DNA of 15,651 nucleotides from JBBCJT01 sp037190665 (lineage in GTDB: Bacteria; Pseudomonadota; Alphaproteobacteria; Acetobacterales; Acetobacteraceae). A program made the position numbers and the translations under genes. This document shows, one piece after another, positions 9,176 through 15,651 of the stretch (position 1 is its first letter; each line of letters opens with the position of its first letter). The notes under the pieces are model-generated. The model was not told where the DNA came from and searched no databases. It saw nothing but the letters and a program-made list of their open reading frames with translations. The DNA lies in contig JBBCJT010000038.1 in NCBI GenBank assembly GCA_037190665.1, positions 1 to 15,651 of the forward strand, given 5' to 3'.

Positions 9176-9195
9176 TATTGTGCACTGCAACAATA
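9176..9195. promoter_or_regulatory. TGCA-centred dyad upstream of ppa
   Basis: TATTGT and ACAATA flank an 8-base GCACTGCA core in an otherwise GC-rich region, 11 bases upstream of the ppa start codon. The AT-rich arms suggest promoter or operator function. TTGCAGTGCA-type motifs are reminiscent of boxes bound by PhaR-type regulators in alphaproteobacteria, but that link is only a resemblance. Confidence 0.35.
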
Positions 9196-9209
9196 ACGGT
9201 CTGCCACGG

Positions 9210-9238
9210 TTGCGGCAAGCCGGCCGTGCCGCTCTTAT
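9210..9238 (+). promoter_or_regulatory. Sigma-70-type promoter of the tRNA gene
   Basis: TTGCGG (9210-9215) and TCTTAT (9233-9238) are separated by exactly 17 bases, and the tRNA begins 11 bases past the -10 box. Boxes, spacing and position fit a housekeeping promoter. Confidence 0.6.
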
Positions 9239-9248
9239 GCGCCCCCGT

Positions 9249-9324
9249 GCGCCTGTAGCTCAATGGTCAGAGCGGACCGCTCATAACGGTTTGGTTGCAG
9301 GTTCGAGTCCTGCCGGGCGCACCA
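9249..9324 (+). tRNA. tRNA with anticodon CAU, probably tRNA-Ile2 (lysidine-modified)
   Basis: The cloverleaf folds fully: acceptor GCGCCTG/CGGGCGC (one U-G pair), D stem GCTC/GAGC, anticodon stem GACCG/CGGTT with loop CTCATAA (anticodon at 9282-9284), T stem GCAGG/CCTGC with TTCGAGT loop, discriminator A and an encoded CCA. A CAU anticodon can mean initiator Met, elongator Met or Ile2. The initiator's three G-C pairs in the anticodon stem and its mismatched first acceptor pair are absent. C4-G69 and C5-G68 are the acceptor pairs known to mark Ile2 for the lysidine synthetase TilS, and the TTGGTT variable-loop region also resembles Ile2. Elongator Met is the alternative. It is followed closely by msrA. 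Confidence 0.93.
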
Positions 9325-9329
9325 GCGCA

Positions 9330-9341
9330 CCCCATATGGGG
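9330..9341. repeat. Perfect 12-base palindrome between tRNA and msrA
   Basis: CCCCATATGGGG lies 6 bases past the tRNA 3' end and 6 bases before the GGAGGA ribosome site of msrA. It may help separate tRNA processing from msrA translation or bind a dimeric protein. No T run follows, so it is not a normal terminator. Confidence 0.4.
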
Positions 9342-9359
9342 AGCCGGAGGAACCATGAG

Positions 9360-9899
9360 ATGACCGAGACGGCGACGCTGGGCGGCGGATGCTTCTGGTG
9401 CCTGGACGCGGTTTTCCGCGACCTCGACGGGGTTCAGGAGGTGGTCTCCGGCTATGCCGGCGGCCATGTGCCGCACCCGACCTACGAACAGGTCTGCGGC
9501 AAGGGAACCGGGCATGCCGAGGTGGTGCAGATCCGCTTCGATCCGGGGCAGATCTCCTATGCCGACCTGCTGCGCGTGTTCTTCACCATCCACGACCCGA
9601 CCACGAAGGACCGGCAGGGCGGGGATGTGGGGCCGCAGTACCGCTCCGTGATCTTCTTCCACGACGAGGCGCAGAAGGCTGCGGCGGAGCAGGTGATGGC
9701 GGAGATCGGGGCCGCCGGCATCTGGGACGCACCGCTGGTGACCGAGCTTGTGCCCGCGAGCGAGTTCTGGCCCGCCGAGGCGGAGCATCAGGACTATTTC
9801 ACCCGTACGCCGTGGTCGGGCTACTGCCGGGTCGTGATCGCGCCGAAGGTGGCGAAGTTCCGCAAGACTTTCGCGGACCGGCTGAAGAAGGCGGCCTAG
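9360..9899 (+). CDS. msrA: Peptide-methionine (S)-S-oxide reductase
   Basis: 179 residues. The enzyme reduces methionine-S-sulfoxide in proteins and free Met, with thioredoxin as reductant. The catalytic GGGCFWC motif is at residues 8-14, with nucleophile C11. VVSGYAGG, the invariant GTGHAEVVQIRFDP, FFTIHDPTTKDRQGGDVGPQYRSVIFF and AEAEHQDYF all match MsrA. The ATG at 9360 is chosen because it is in frame and GGAGGA lies about 8 bases upstream. An ATG at 9355 is out of frame and would read only two codons. There is no MsrB domain and no signal peptide. The gene probably shares the tRNA transcript. It ends 31 bp from the convergent duplicated gene. Confidence 0.97.
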   Translation: MTETATLGGGCFWCLDAVFRDLDGVQEVVSGYAGGHVPHPTYEQVCGKGTGHAEVVQIRFDPGQISYADLLRVFFTIHDPTTKDRQGGDVGPQYRSVIFFHDEAQKAAAEQVMAEIGAAGIWDAPLVTELVPASEFWPAEAEHQDYFTRTPWSGYCRVVIAPKVAKFRKTFADRLKKAA

Positions 9900-9925
9900 C
9901 CTCGCGTTCCGGGCCCCGGCCCGCC

Positions 9926-10552
9926 GGCATTCAGTCGTAGTTCGGCGGGCCGAACAGCCATCGGAACTCGGTGCGGATGACGGGGAGGAACCCGCAGCCC
10001 GACACGACCTCGCGGTCGTCCTGGATCCGCACCTCCACCCGGCACGACACCGGGCGCCGGCGGTCTGCCCGGAAACTCACCAAGCGTGTCGGGCCGTCGA
10101 TGCCTTCTCTCAGCAAGAGGCGGCCGGTGCCCAGAGGATGATCGAGGTAGCTCGGTTCGATACGGCTGGAGCCCGCTTCGCCGGCTCGCGCGAGGATGCG
10201 CTTCGAGATGGGTTCGTGCGTGTAGGGGCCGCCCCAGCCGTCGAGGACCAGACTTTCCATCAGAAAGTCCCGACCCGTCTCGTTGACGATGACGATTTCG
10301 GCCATGCCGTAGTCGATGTCGTCGATCTGTTCCGACGCACGGAAGAACCGGCGTTCGCCCTCGGCGAAGGTCCGGTCCCGCCACGACCAGAGGTCCCGGT
10401 AGAGGTTGAACAGGGCGACTAAGACGATGCCTCGCCACGTCCAGCGGAGCAGGAATCGGACGAAGCGATGCAGGCGACCTCTAGCGGGCGGTGGGACGGC
10501 CTCGCGTGCGCAGGCCGGGTCCTGGTTGCCGGACATTCTCTGAAAATTTTCC
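9926..10552 (-). repeat. 627-bp duplicated segment, copy 1 (copy 2 at 11436-12062)
   Basis: Copies 1 and 2 align without gaps over 627 bp in the same orientation, from GGCAT beside the stop codons to a conserved TGAAAAT(T/A)TTCC beyond the start codons. Some stretches are almost identical in DNA (for example 9940-10060 against 11450-11570, and 10335-10400 against 11845-11910), while the middle of the gene differs far more. The copies are separated by about 880 bp holding a broken gene. Confidence 0.9.
9931..10536 (-). CDS. Unknown protein, paralogue 1 of a duplicated pair
   Basis: 201 residues from an ATG at 10536. This start is chosen because the second copy has a start (GTG) at exactly the aligned position; a TTG seven codons further upstream is less likely. 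I recognise no family. Visible features: a basic N-terminus (RGRLHRFVRFLLRWTWRG, residues 20-37), a short hydrophobic segment GIVLVALFNL (37-46) that could be a single membrane anchor, the conserved block DLWSWRDRTFAEGERRFF (48-65), a strand-rich middle (AEIVIVNETGRDFLMESLVLDGWGGPY) and a Cys-containing end (PVSCRVEV...VVSGC, then FRWLFGPPNYD). The start has only a weak ribosome site. It lies 92 bp downstream of the broken gene at 10629-11389, same strand. The pairing suggests a role tied to that gene, but no function can be assigned. Confidence 0.75.
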   Translation of the reverse strand: MSGNQDPACAREAVPPPARGRLHRFVRFLLRWTWRGIVLVALFNLYRDLWSWRDRTFAEGERRFFRASEQIDDIDYGMAEIVIVNETGRDFLMESLVLDGWGGPYTHEPISKRILARAGEAGSSRIEPSYLDHPLGTGRLLLREGIDGPTRLVSFRADRRRPVSCRVEVRIQDDREVVSGCGFLPVIRTEFRWLFGPPNYD

Positions 10553-10628
10553 GCCAAAAGATCGCGAGAAGCACTTGGCTGCCACGGAGCGCCCTAGGTG
10601 TTTGACGGGGGCGGAGTGACTCATTGAG

Positions 10629-11389
10629 TTAGGGGCTGGACCGCGTGTGCGCCCGCACCGGATATCCCTCGCGCTCGTGCGCGCGCACATGGACAAGGCC
10701 GTCTTCAGCGCTGTCTTCTTCGAGCAGGCGCTCCCATGCCGCACGCTTCTCGGCCGTAAGTAGGGCACGCCGTTCGGCGGCAAGCAGACGGTGATTGGCG
10801 CCCCGCCGGTATTGTTCGCCGCCCATTCGATATGCGGTGACATGCTGGTCCGGCACGCGGCTCCAGACGGGACGCGGCCAGTTCCACCGGGATTCGTCAC
10901 GAGATGGATTGGCTATTCACCCTGTCCGAGGAAGCCACACTGCGCCGATCATCCCGCCCGAGCCATCCTCGGGACTGCGGTCGATCACCTCGCGCGCCAG
11001 GCGCAGAACGTCGTCGAAGGTTCGCGCTCGCTGGCTGATACTCACACCGATCAGATTGTGCGCCGGTCCATGGCCCTGGCCGGAGCATCGTTGATCCTGT
11101 CTCGATCCTGTCCCATCAGGTCGCGACGCGCGGCGCTGGCTTGTCCGTGGATTTCATGAAGTTCGCCAAGGCCGCCGGCCAAGTCGGGACCCAGACGACG
11201 AGTCAACTCACCGAGCCAAACAATGTGTCGATAAGCGTCTGCGGGTCCGTTGACGCGGCCGGGCAGCATGGACGCCTTCGCCTCGATCGTGGCCACCGCG
11301 ATGGCATAAGCGTTCGAGACAGGGCTTTCCAGCCAGGACTGGCGTGCAATCGCGCGTCGGTCCTCCGCATCGCGGCCGGAAACGGGCAT
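10629..11389 (-). pseudogene. Broken gene resembling DUF6973-type proteins (frameshift plus in-frame stop)
   Basis: An ATG at 11389 with AGGAGA upstream opens a frame reading MPVSGRDAEDRRAIARQSWL, then GPADAYRHIVWLGELTRRLG, GELHEIHG and RAMDRR. It stops at 11051 only because the frame slips: from 11060 the next frame continues HNLIGVSISQRARTFDDVLRL, AREVIDRSPEDGSGG and AVWLPRTG to a TGA at 10917-10919. The same frame stays open past that TGA, through ANPSRDESRWNWPRPVW and AYRMGGEQYRRG to TAA at 10629-10631. MD-R-x-N-x-x-G after an (A/L)HE block and ADA-x-RH-x-x-W are the order I recall for DUF6973 domains. A single missing base near 11060 would join the first two parts. The TGA is probably a second lesion, since the following residues look like continuous protein. 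Repaired length is about 253 residues. Original activity is unknown. Confidence 0.6.
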
Positions 11390-11440
11390 GGGACTCTCCT
11401 GAAATGTTGCGAACGAACATCACGATGCCCCTCAGGGCAT

Positions 11441-12046
11441 TCAGTCGTAGTCCGGCGGGCCGAACAGCCATCGGAACTCGGTGCGGATGACGGGCAGGAA
11501 TTCGCAGCCCGACACGACCTCGCGGTCGTCCTGGATCCGCACCTCCACCCGGCACGAGACCGGGCGCCGGCGGTCCACCTGGAACGTGACCCGGCGTATG
11601 GGCCCGTCGACGCCCTCCTGCAGGAACAGGTCGCCGGTGCCCAGAAGATGATCGAGATATCTCCGTTCGGTACGGGTGGAGCCCGCCTCGCCGACGCGCG
11701 CGAGGGTTCGGGCGGAGGCAGGCTTGTGTGTGTAGGGACCGCCCCAGCCGTCGAGGACGAAGCTGTCGATCAGGAATTCCCGGTCCGTCTCGTTGACGAG
11801 GACGACCTGGGCCGTGCCGTAGTCGATATCGTCGGTTTGCTCCGACGCACGGAAGAACCGGCGTTCGCCCTCGGCGAAGGTCCGGTCCCGCCACGACCAG
11901 AGGTCCCAGCAGAGGTTGAACAGGGCAATGAAGACGATGCCTCGCCACGTCCAGCGGAGCAGGAATCGGGCGAAGCGACGCAGGCGACCTCTAGAGGGCG
12001 GTGAGGCAACCTCGCGGGCGCAACTCGGGTCTTGATGGCTGGACAC
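11441..12046 (-). CDS. Unknown protein, paralogue 2 of a duplicated pair
   Basis: 201 residues from a GTG at 12046, aligned with the ATG of paralogue 1. By my residue-by-residue comparison 157 of 201 positions match (about 78%), without gaps. The block DLWSWRDRTFAEGERRFF and the end (from DRRRPVSC to FGPPDYD) are almost unchanged. Substitutions cluster in the middle (HKPASARTLARV, STRTERRYLDHLLGTGDLFLQEG). It has the same basic N-terminus and short hydrophobic segment (GIVFIALFNL). The gene lies 51 bp upstream of the broken DUF6973-like gene, so all three could be one transcript with this gene first. Upstream, 12063-12187 shows no gene and no promoter that I can defend. Confidence 0.75.
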   Translation of the reverse strand: MSSHQDPSCAREVASPPSRGRLRRFARFLLRWTWRGIVFIALFNLCWDLWSWRDRTFAEGERRFFRASEQTDDIDYGTAQVVLVNETDREFLIDSFVLDGWGGPYTHKPASARTLARVGEAGSTRTERRYLDHLLGTGDLFLQEGVDGPIRRVTFQVDRRRPVSCRVEVRIQDDREVVSGCEFLPVIRTEFRWLFGPPDYD

Positions 12047-12187
12047 TGTCTGAAAATATTCCTTTCGTCAAGCGCGAATCACGCGTGGGGGCCTGAAAGT
12101 GTGTGCTTCAGTTCCTGGACGCTCCTGGCCGAATACATCCTGAACGGACCCGGCCACATTGCCAGGTCCTGCCGGCGCGAGCTTCCC

Positions 12188-13522
12188 TCAGGCCGCCACG
12201 GCGTCGCAGCTCCGTACCCGGCTGTCCGCCCACGCGTCACGGAACGCGGCCGGGAGGTCTTCCCGGGATGCGGCCGGTACCTGCGCACGCTCCCACGCAT
12301 CCGCCTCCGCCCAGCATAGCGCCACCGCCTCGACCCGGAGCGCGGCGGCATCGGGGCCGGACAGGGCGAGGGCTTCGGCCATCCGCGCGGCGAACCGCGC
12401 CTCCAGCGCGTCCCGCCCGGGGGCCAGCGCGGCCAGTGCGGCGGCGAAATCGCCGAGTACGGCGGCGCGGTGCGTGGCCTCGTGCCGCCACCACAGGCTC
12501 GCCGCCTCGCGCCGGTCTGACGGGCGCGGCCCGTGCGCCGGCAGCCCGGCCTCCAGCAGCACCGGCCGGAAGACGGAGGTGCAGGGGGCGGAGGTCGCCG
12601 TGACCCAGTGCAGGGCCGGCCGGTCCGCGCGCAGCTCGCTCACCATCGAGGCCACCGACTGGCCGTTGCGGTCCGGATCGGTCGCATGCATGCAGATCGT
12701 GCGGCCCACCGTGTCCACCGGATGCCAGCCCGCGACGCCCTCGGCCGCCGCGCCATGGTCGCGCAGGTTCGCCATCATGTCCGCGGGCGTGATGTCGCCC
12801 GCCCGGCGCGCGAGCAGCGCCGTGCCGCGGTCGCAGCGCATCCGGCCGCGGCTGATGAGGTCGCGCGCCGGGTCGTGGTAGCGCGCGGCGAAGTCGAATT
12901 CCGCGCCATAGCCGCGCGCCCGGGCATCGGCGGCGAGCGCAGGGCTGATCCGGTCCGGCCGCGCGATGGTCAGGATGTTGGAGATCGCCCGCGTCGGCGC
13001 GCAGCGCTCCACCGCCCAGAATCGGTCTATCGCCTCCACCACGAAGGCCTCGCGCGCATCCGCGACGATGAAGCTGTTGTCGTAGGACCGCTCGGTCAGA
13101 TGGCCGCAATTGCCGCCCTGGCCGTGGCGTTCGACGAGCGCGACGATGACCTCCACCGCCGCCGCGGCGCTGTCGGCGCGTTCCAGTGCGAGGCGGACGA
13201 GGTCCATGCCGATCAGCGCGGGCGTCAGGCGGGGCGGGAACTGGGCGGAGAACACCGCCTCGTTGCCGATCGCGACACCCGCGTCGTTGGCGCCGATCTC
13301 CGCGCCCCAGCACCAGAACGGCCGGGACAGCAGCACCGTCCGCGTCTCGGGCGCCTGCTCGATCTCGATCCAGCTACAGCGCACGCGGCTGCCGGGGGCG
13401 TGGCGGGCCGCCGGCACGAGGTCGAGGAACTGCGCCTCACCGCGCTCGCGGTCGCTGTTCTTGGCGAACAGCACCGCGCCGTCGCGCGTCGCCTGTCCCG
13501 TCGCCACCATCGTGTCGCACAT
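12188..13522 (-). CDS. C69/secernin-type Ntn-hydrolase peptidase
   Basis: 444 residues. The ATG at 13522 is preferred to one eight codons upstream because GGGAGA lies just before it and because it places Cys at position 2 (MCDTMVA), the N-terminal nucleophile exposed after Met removal in this Ntn-hydrolase family. Further family marks are FAKNSDR (19-25), WGAEIGANDAGVAIGNEAVF (72-91), GQGGNCGH near 135-141, YDNSFIVADAREAFVVEA (147-164) and RAISNILTI (178-186). The length fits secernins and bacterial C69 dipeptidases. Expected activity is hydrolysis of short peptides or another amide in the cytoplasm; bacterial members are poorly characterised. It diverges from a peptide-type solute-binding protein with 81 bp between, consistent with uptake and breakdown of the same compound. 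Confidence 0.85.
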   Translation of the reverse strand: MCDTMVATGQATRDGAVLFAKNSDRERGEAQFLDLVPAARHAPGSRVRCSWIEIEQAPETRTVLLSRPFWCWGAEIGANDAGVAIGNEAVFSAQFPPRLTPALIGMDLVRLALERADSAAAAVEVIVALVERHGQGGNCGHLTERSYDNSFIVADAREAFVVEAIDRFWAVERCAPTRAISNILTIARPDRISPALAADARARGYGAEFDFAARYHDPARDLISRGRMRCDRGTALLARRAGDITPADMMANLRDHGAAAEGVAGWHPVDTVGRTICMHATDPDRNGQSVASMVSELRADRPALHWVTATSAPCTSVFRPVLLEAGLPAHGPRPSDRREAASLWWRHEATHRAAVLGDFAAALAALAPGRDALEARFAARMAEALALSGPDAAALRVEAVALCWAEADAWERAQVPAASREDLPAAFRDAWADSRVRSCDAVAA

Positions 13523-13546
13523 TGCCACCGTCTCCCGTTCCGGCAT

Positions 13547-13578
13547 GCTGACTGTGACGGCGGCGTGCCACAGTCGGC
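13547..13578. promoter_or_regulatory. Inverted repeat in the divergent promoter region, candidate operator
   Basis: GCTGACTGTG and CACAGTCGGC form 10-bp arms with one T-G mismatch around a 12-base centre, placed in the 81 bp between the divergent C69 peptidase and solute-binding protein starts. Position and symmetry fit binding of a dimeric regulator controlling both genes. No regulator gene is in the window. Confidence 0.45.
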
Positions 13579-13603
13579 AAGCCGCGACAGAAGGGACCGA
13601 CCC

Positions 13604-15181
13604 ATGATGTCACGCCCGAGGCGCCTGCTGCGCGCCACCGCCGCCGCTGCCGCGCTCGCCTTCGTCGCGTCCGGCGCGCCAAAGCCCGCAGCCGCGCAGA
13701 CCCTGGTCGCGGTGCTGGAAGCAGAGGTCGCCACGCTCGACCCGCATTTCACCACAGCATACATCACGCGCTCCTTCGGCTACATGGCCTACGACACGCT
13801 GTTCGGCATGGCCGCGAACGGCGAGATGCGGCCGCAGATGGCGCAGGACGCGACGGTGTCCGCCGACGGGCTCACCTGGCGCATCACCCTGCGCGACGGG
13901 CTCGCCTTCCATGACGGCGCGCCGGTCACCGCCGCGGACGTCGTCGCCTCGATCAAGCGGTGGCAGCCGCGCGCGGCGATGGGGCGGCTGCTGGCGGCCG
14001 CGATGGCCTCGCTGGAGGTGATCGACGCGAAGACCTTCGAGCTGAGGCTGAAGCAGCCCTTCGGGCTGGTGCGGGAGGCGCTGGGCCGGCCCAACACGGC
14101 CGTGCCCTTCATCCTGCCGGAGCGTCTGGTCGCCGCCGCGGGCGACCAGAAGGTGACGGAAATCATCGGCTCCGGCCCGTTCGTGTTCCGCCAGGATCTG
14201 TACCGGCCGGGCGACCGTGTCATTCTCGACCGCAACCCCAACTACCGGCCGCGGCCGGAGCCCAATGACTTCTTCGCCGGCGGCAAGGTGGTGAAGATCG
14301 AGCGGCTGGAACTGCGCACCATGCCGGACGGCGCGACCGCCGCCTCGGCGCTGCAGGCTGGCGAGGTGGACTATCTGCAGATCCCGCAGGCGGATCTGCT
14401 GCCCTTGCTGATGCGCAACCGGTCCATCGTGATCGACGGGCAGGGGGGCATGAACGCCTATCAGGGGTATTTCCGCCTCAACCACGCAGCGCCGCCCTTC
14501 GACGATCCGGCCATCCGGCAGGTCCTGTGGAAGCTGTTCGACCAGAACACGGTGCCGGTGGCGCTGGGCCTGCCGCCGGCCATGATCACCGAGAACTGCC
14601 GCAGCTTCTTCATGTGTGGCACGCCATACGAGACCACGCAGGGGGGCGAGCGCGCGATGAACCCCTCGGTGGCCGCGGCGCGCGAGGCGCTGAAGCAGAC
14701 CCGCTACAACGGCGAGAAGGTCGTCGTCATGCAGGGTACCGACATCGAGGTGCTGCGCGTGTCATCTGCCGTCGCCGCCGACCTGCTGACGCAGGCCGGC
14801 TTCAATGTCGAGCTGCAGGCGATGGCCTGGGGCACGCGGCTGAACCGGCGCGCGCGCCCGGACGGATGGGCGGTGTTCGGCGTCACCGCGTCGGGCTTCG
14901 ACCTCGCCTCGCCGCTCACGCATTTCTACCTGACCGGCAACTGCGTGGACTATGCCGGCTGGAGCTGCGAGCCGCGCATGACGCCGCTGTGCGGCGCCTT
15001 CGCGGCGGCTTCCGACGAGGCGGAGCGCAAGCGGATCGCGGGCCAGATCTCCGAACTTGCCTTCGAGAACGTGCCGGCGGTGATGTGGGGCCAGTTCGTC
15101 TCGCCGGCCGCATGGCGCAATTCACTGAGCAACGTGATCCCCTCCTCGATCCCGGTGTTCTGGAGCGTGGAGAAGAAGTAG
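13604..15181 (+). CDS. ABC transporter periplasmic solute-binding protein, family 5 (peptide/nickel type)
   Basis: 525 residues from an ATG at 13604 preceded by AAGGGA (a second ATG is the next codon). A Sec signal peptide is clear: MMSRPRRLLR, a hydrophobic Ala-rich core, and a PAAA cleavage site near residue 31. There is no lipobox Cys. The mature protein shows the SBP_bac_5 order: ATLDPHFTTAYITRSFGYMAYDTLF (43-67), LTWRITLRDGLAFHDGAPVTAADVVASIKRW (90-120), GSGPFVF, a VDYLQIPQ segment, and a closing PAVMWGQFV...FWSVEKK. Length is normal for DppA/OppA relatives, which deliver oligopeptides or other ligands to an ABC permease. The permease and ATPase genes are not in the window; the next gene downstream is convergent, so they must be elsewhere. 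Confidence 0.93.
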   Translation: MMSRPRRLLRATAAAAALAFVASGAPKPAAAQTLVAVLEAEVATLDPHFTTAYITRSFGYMAYDTLFGMAANGEMRPQMAQDATVSADGLTWRITLRDGLAFHDGAPVTAADVVASIKRWQPRAAMGRLLAAAMASLEVIDAKTFELRLKQPFGLVREALGRPNTAVPFILPERLVAAAGDQKVTEIIGSGPFVFRQDLYRPGDRVILDRNPNYRPRPEPNDFFAGGKVVKIERLELRTMPDGATAASALQAGEVDYLQIPQADLLPLLMRNRSIVIDGQGGMNAYQGYFRLNHAAPPFDDPAIRQVLWKLFDQNTVPVALGLPPAMITENCRSFFMCGTPYETTQGGERAMNPSVAAAREALKQTRYNGEKVVVMQGTDIEVLRVSSAVAADLLTQAGFNVELQAMAWGTRLNRRARPDGWAVFGVTASGFDLASPLTHFYLTGNCVDYAGWSCEPRMTPLCGAFAAASDEAERKRIAGQISELAFENVPAVMWGQFVSPAAWRNSLSNVIPSSIPVFWSVEKK

Positions 15182-15183
15182 CG

Positions 15184-15651
15184 TCAGGGCCGCGCGGCCA
15201 GCGCCAGACCGGGGGGGCCGCGCAGGACCGTCATCGTCGCGTCCGGAGCCGCCGTGAGGCGCAGCGTCCACGCGCCCTCCGCGATATCGATCCGGGCCTC
15301 GGCATCGTCGGGCAGCGCGAGGCGCTGGAGCGTGACCAGCGCCCAGCTCTCGCGCATCTCCAGGCTGGCGCGGTCGATGACGACGCGATGCGCTGCCAGC
15401 AGCAGCAGCACAACCGCAATCGCCGCGCAGGCGAGCCGGAGCACGCCCCGCCGCAGCACGGCGATGCCGGCGAGCAGGGCCGCGAGGGAAGCGGCGACGA
15501 TCTGGCCCGCGACGGGCGGGGCGAAGACGGTGCTGAGCGCGTCGCTGCCGCCCGAGAGCAGCACGCGGTTGTTCGCGGCCACGAGCAATGCCGCCGCGAC
15601 AATGGCTGTCGCGAGGGCCGTCGCGGCGGCGGGCAGGGCGCCGCGAGTCAT
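15184..15651 (-). CDS. Unknown small membrane protein (may extend past the window edge)
   Basis: The ATG read here is the last three bases of the window (15649-15651), so its ribosome site cannot be checked and the gene may start further upstream. It gives 155 residues to a TGA at 15184-15186. Three hydrophobic segments are visible: about residues 8-26 (ALATAIVAAALLVAA), 46-65 and 70-88. They are followed by a soluble strand-rich domain of about 65 residues (MRESWALVTLQRLALPDDAEARI...WTLRLTAAPDATMTV). I do not recognise the family. It is convergent with the solute-binding protein, with two bases between the stops. Confidence 0.6.
   Translation of the reverse strand: MTRGALPAAATALATAIVAAALLVAANNRVLLSGGSDALSTVFAPPVAGQIVAASLAALLAGIAVLRRGVLRLACAAIAVVLLLLAAHRVVIDRASLEMRESWALVTLQRLALPDDAEARIDIAEGAWTLRLTAAPDATMTVLRGPPGLALAARP

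Noticed and set aside
9355..9363. ATG at 9355 as the msrA start
   Set aside because: It reads only Met-Arg before TGA and is out of frame with the GCFWC motif; the overlapping ATG at 9360 is in frame.
10537..10557. TTG start seven codons upstream for paralogue 1
   Set aside because: Paralogue 2 has no equivalent extension, and the aligned ATG/GTG positions give equal 201-residue proteins.
10618..10628. Short palindrome ACTCA-T-TGAGT near the end of the broken gene
   Set aside because: The 5-bp arms are too short to separate from chance, and no T run or second half-site supports a terminator or operator.
11141..12004. Plus-strand frame of 287 codons opposite paralogue 2
   Set aside because: The matching antisense frame is disrupted in copy 1. 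The minus-strand frames are the ones that keep length and residue conservation in both copies.
9249..12062. Integration of a mobile island at the tRNA
   Set aside because: msrA, a housekeeping-type gene, lies directly next to the tRNA, and I found no integrase and no second copy of the tRNA 3' end marking an attachment site.

Overview
The window is very GC-rich DNA with tightly packed genes in short, often divergent or convergent, units. Gene content points to an alphaproteobacterium, perhaps an Acetobacteraceae/Roseomonas-like genus: family 5 solute-binding protein, K+-independent H+-pyrophosphatase, CHAP hydrolase, DUF2214 protein and REP-like CCCTCTCCCG palindromes. The taxon is an inference from composition and gene style; there is no rRNA or marker gene to fix it.

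Layout. At 1-132 is the tail of a MarC-family membrane protein. At 129-1426 (minus) lies a polysaccharide-deacetylase-family hydrolase followed 18 bp later by an OsmC-like gene that carries a frameshift. An amidase-signature enzyme (1475-2878, plus) diverges from them. At 2932-5387 (minus) come a secreted CHAP-domain protein, a hairpin-rich intergenic stretch, a RidA/YoaB-like protein, a DUF2214 membrane protein and an intergenic region with an inverted pair of REP-like palindromes. At 5388-9165 (minus) is a pyrophosphate section: the proton-pumping pyrophosphatase HppA, a SAM methyltransferase and the soluble pyrophosphatase Ppa, the last two overlapping by 11 bp. A tRNA with anticodon CAU, probably tRNA-Ile2, with its own promoter, then msrA follow on the plus strand.

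The most unusual part is 9926-12062. Two copies of a 627-bp segment, each encoding a 201-residue protein of unknown function (about 78% identical by my alignment), flank a third gene broken by a one-base frameshift and probably an in-frame stop. All three face the same way. The broken gene looks like a DUF6973-type protein, and the arrangement resembles a decayed effector with duplicated partner genes, but that function is a guess. The end of the window (12188-15181) has a C69/secernin-type Ntn peptidase diverging from a peptide-type ABC solute-binding protein, with a 10-bp inverted repeat between them, and finally a small membrane protein reaching the window edge.

I saw no CRISPR array, transposase or complete insertion sequence.
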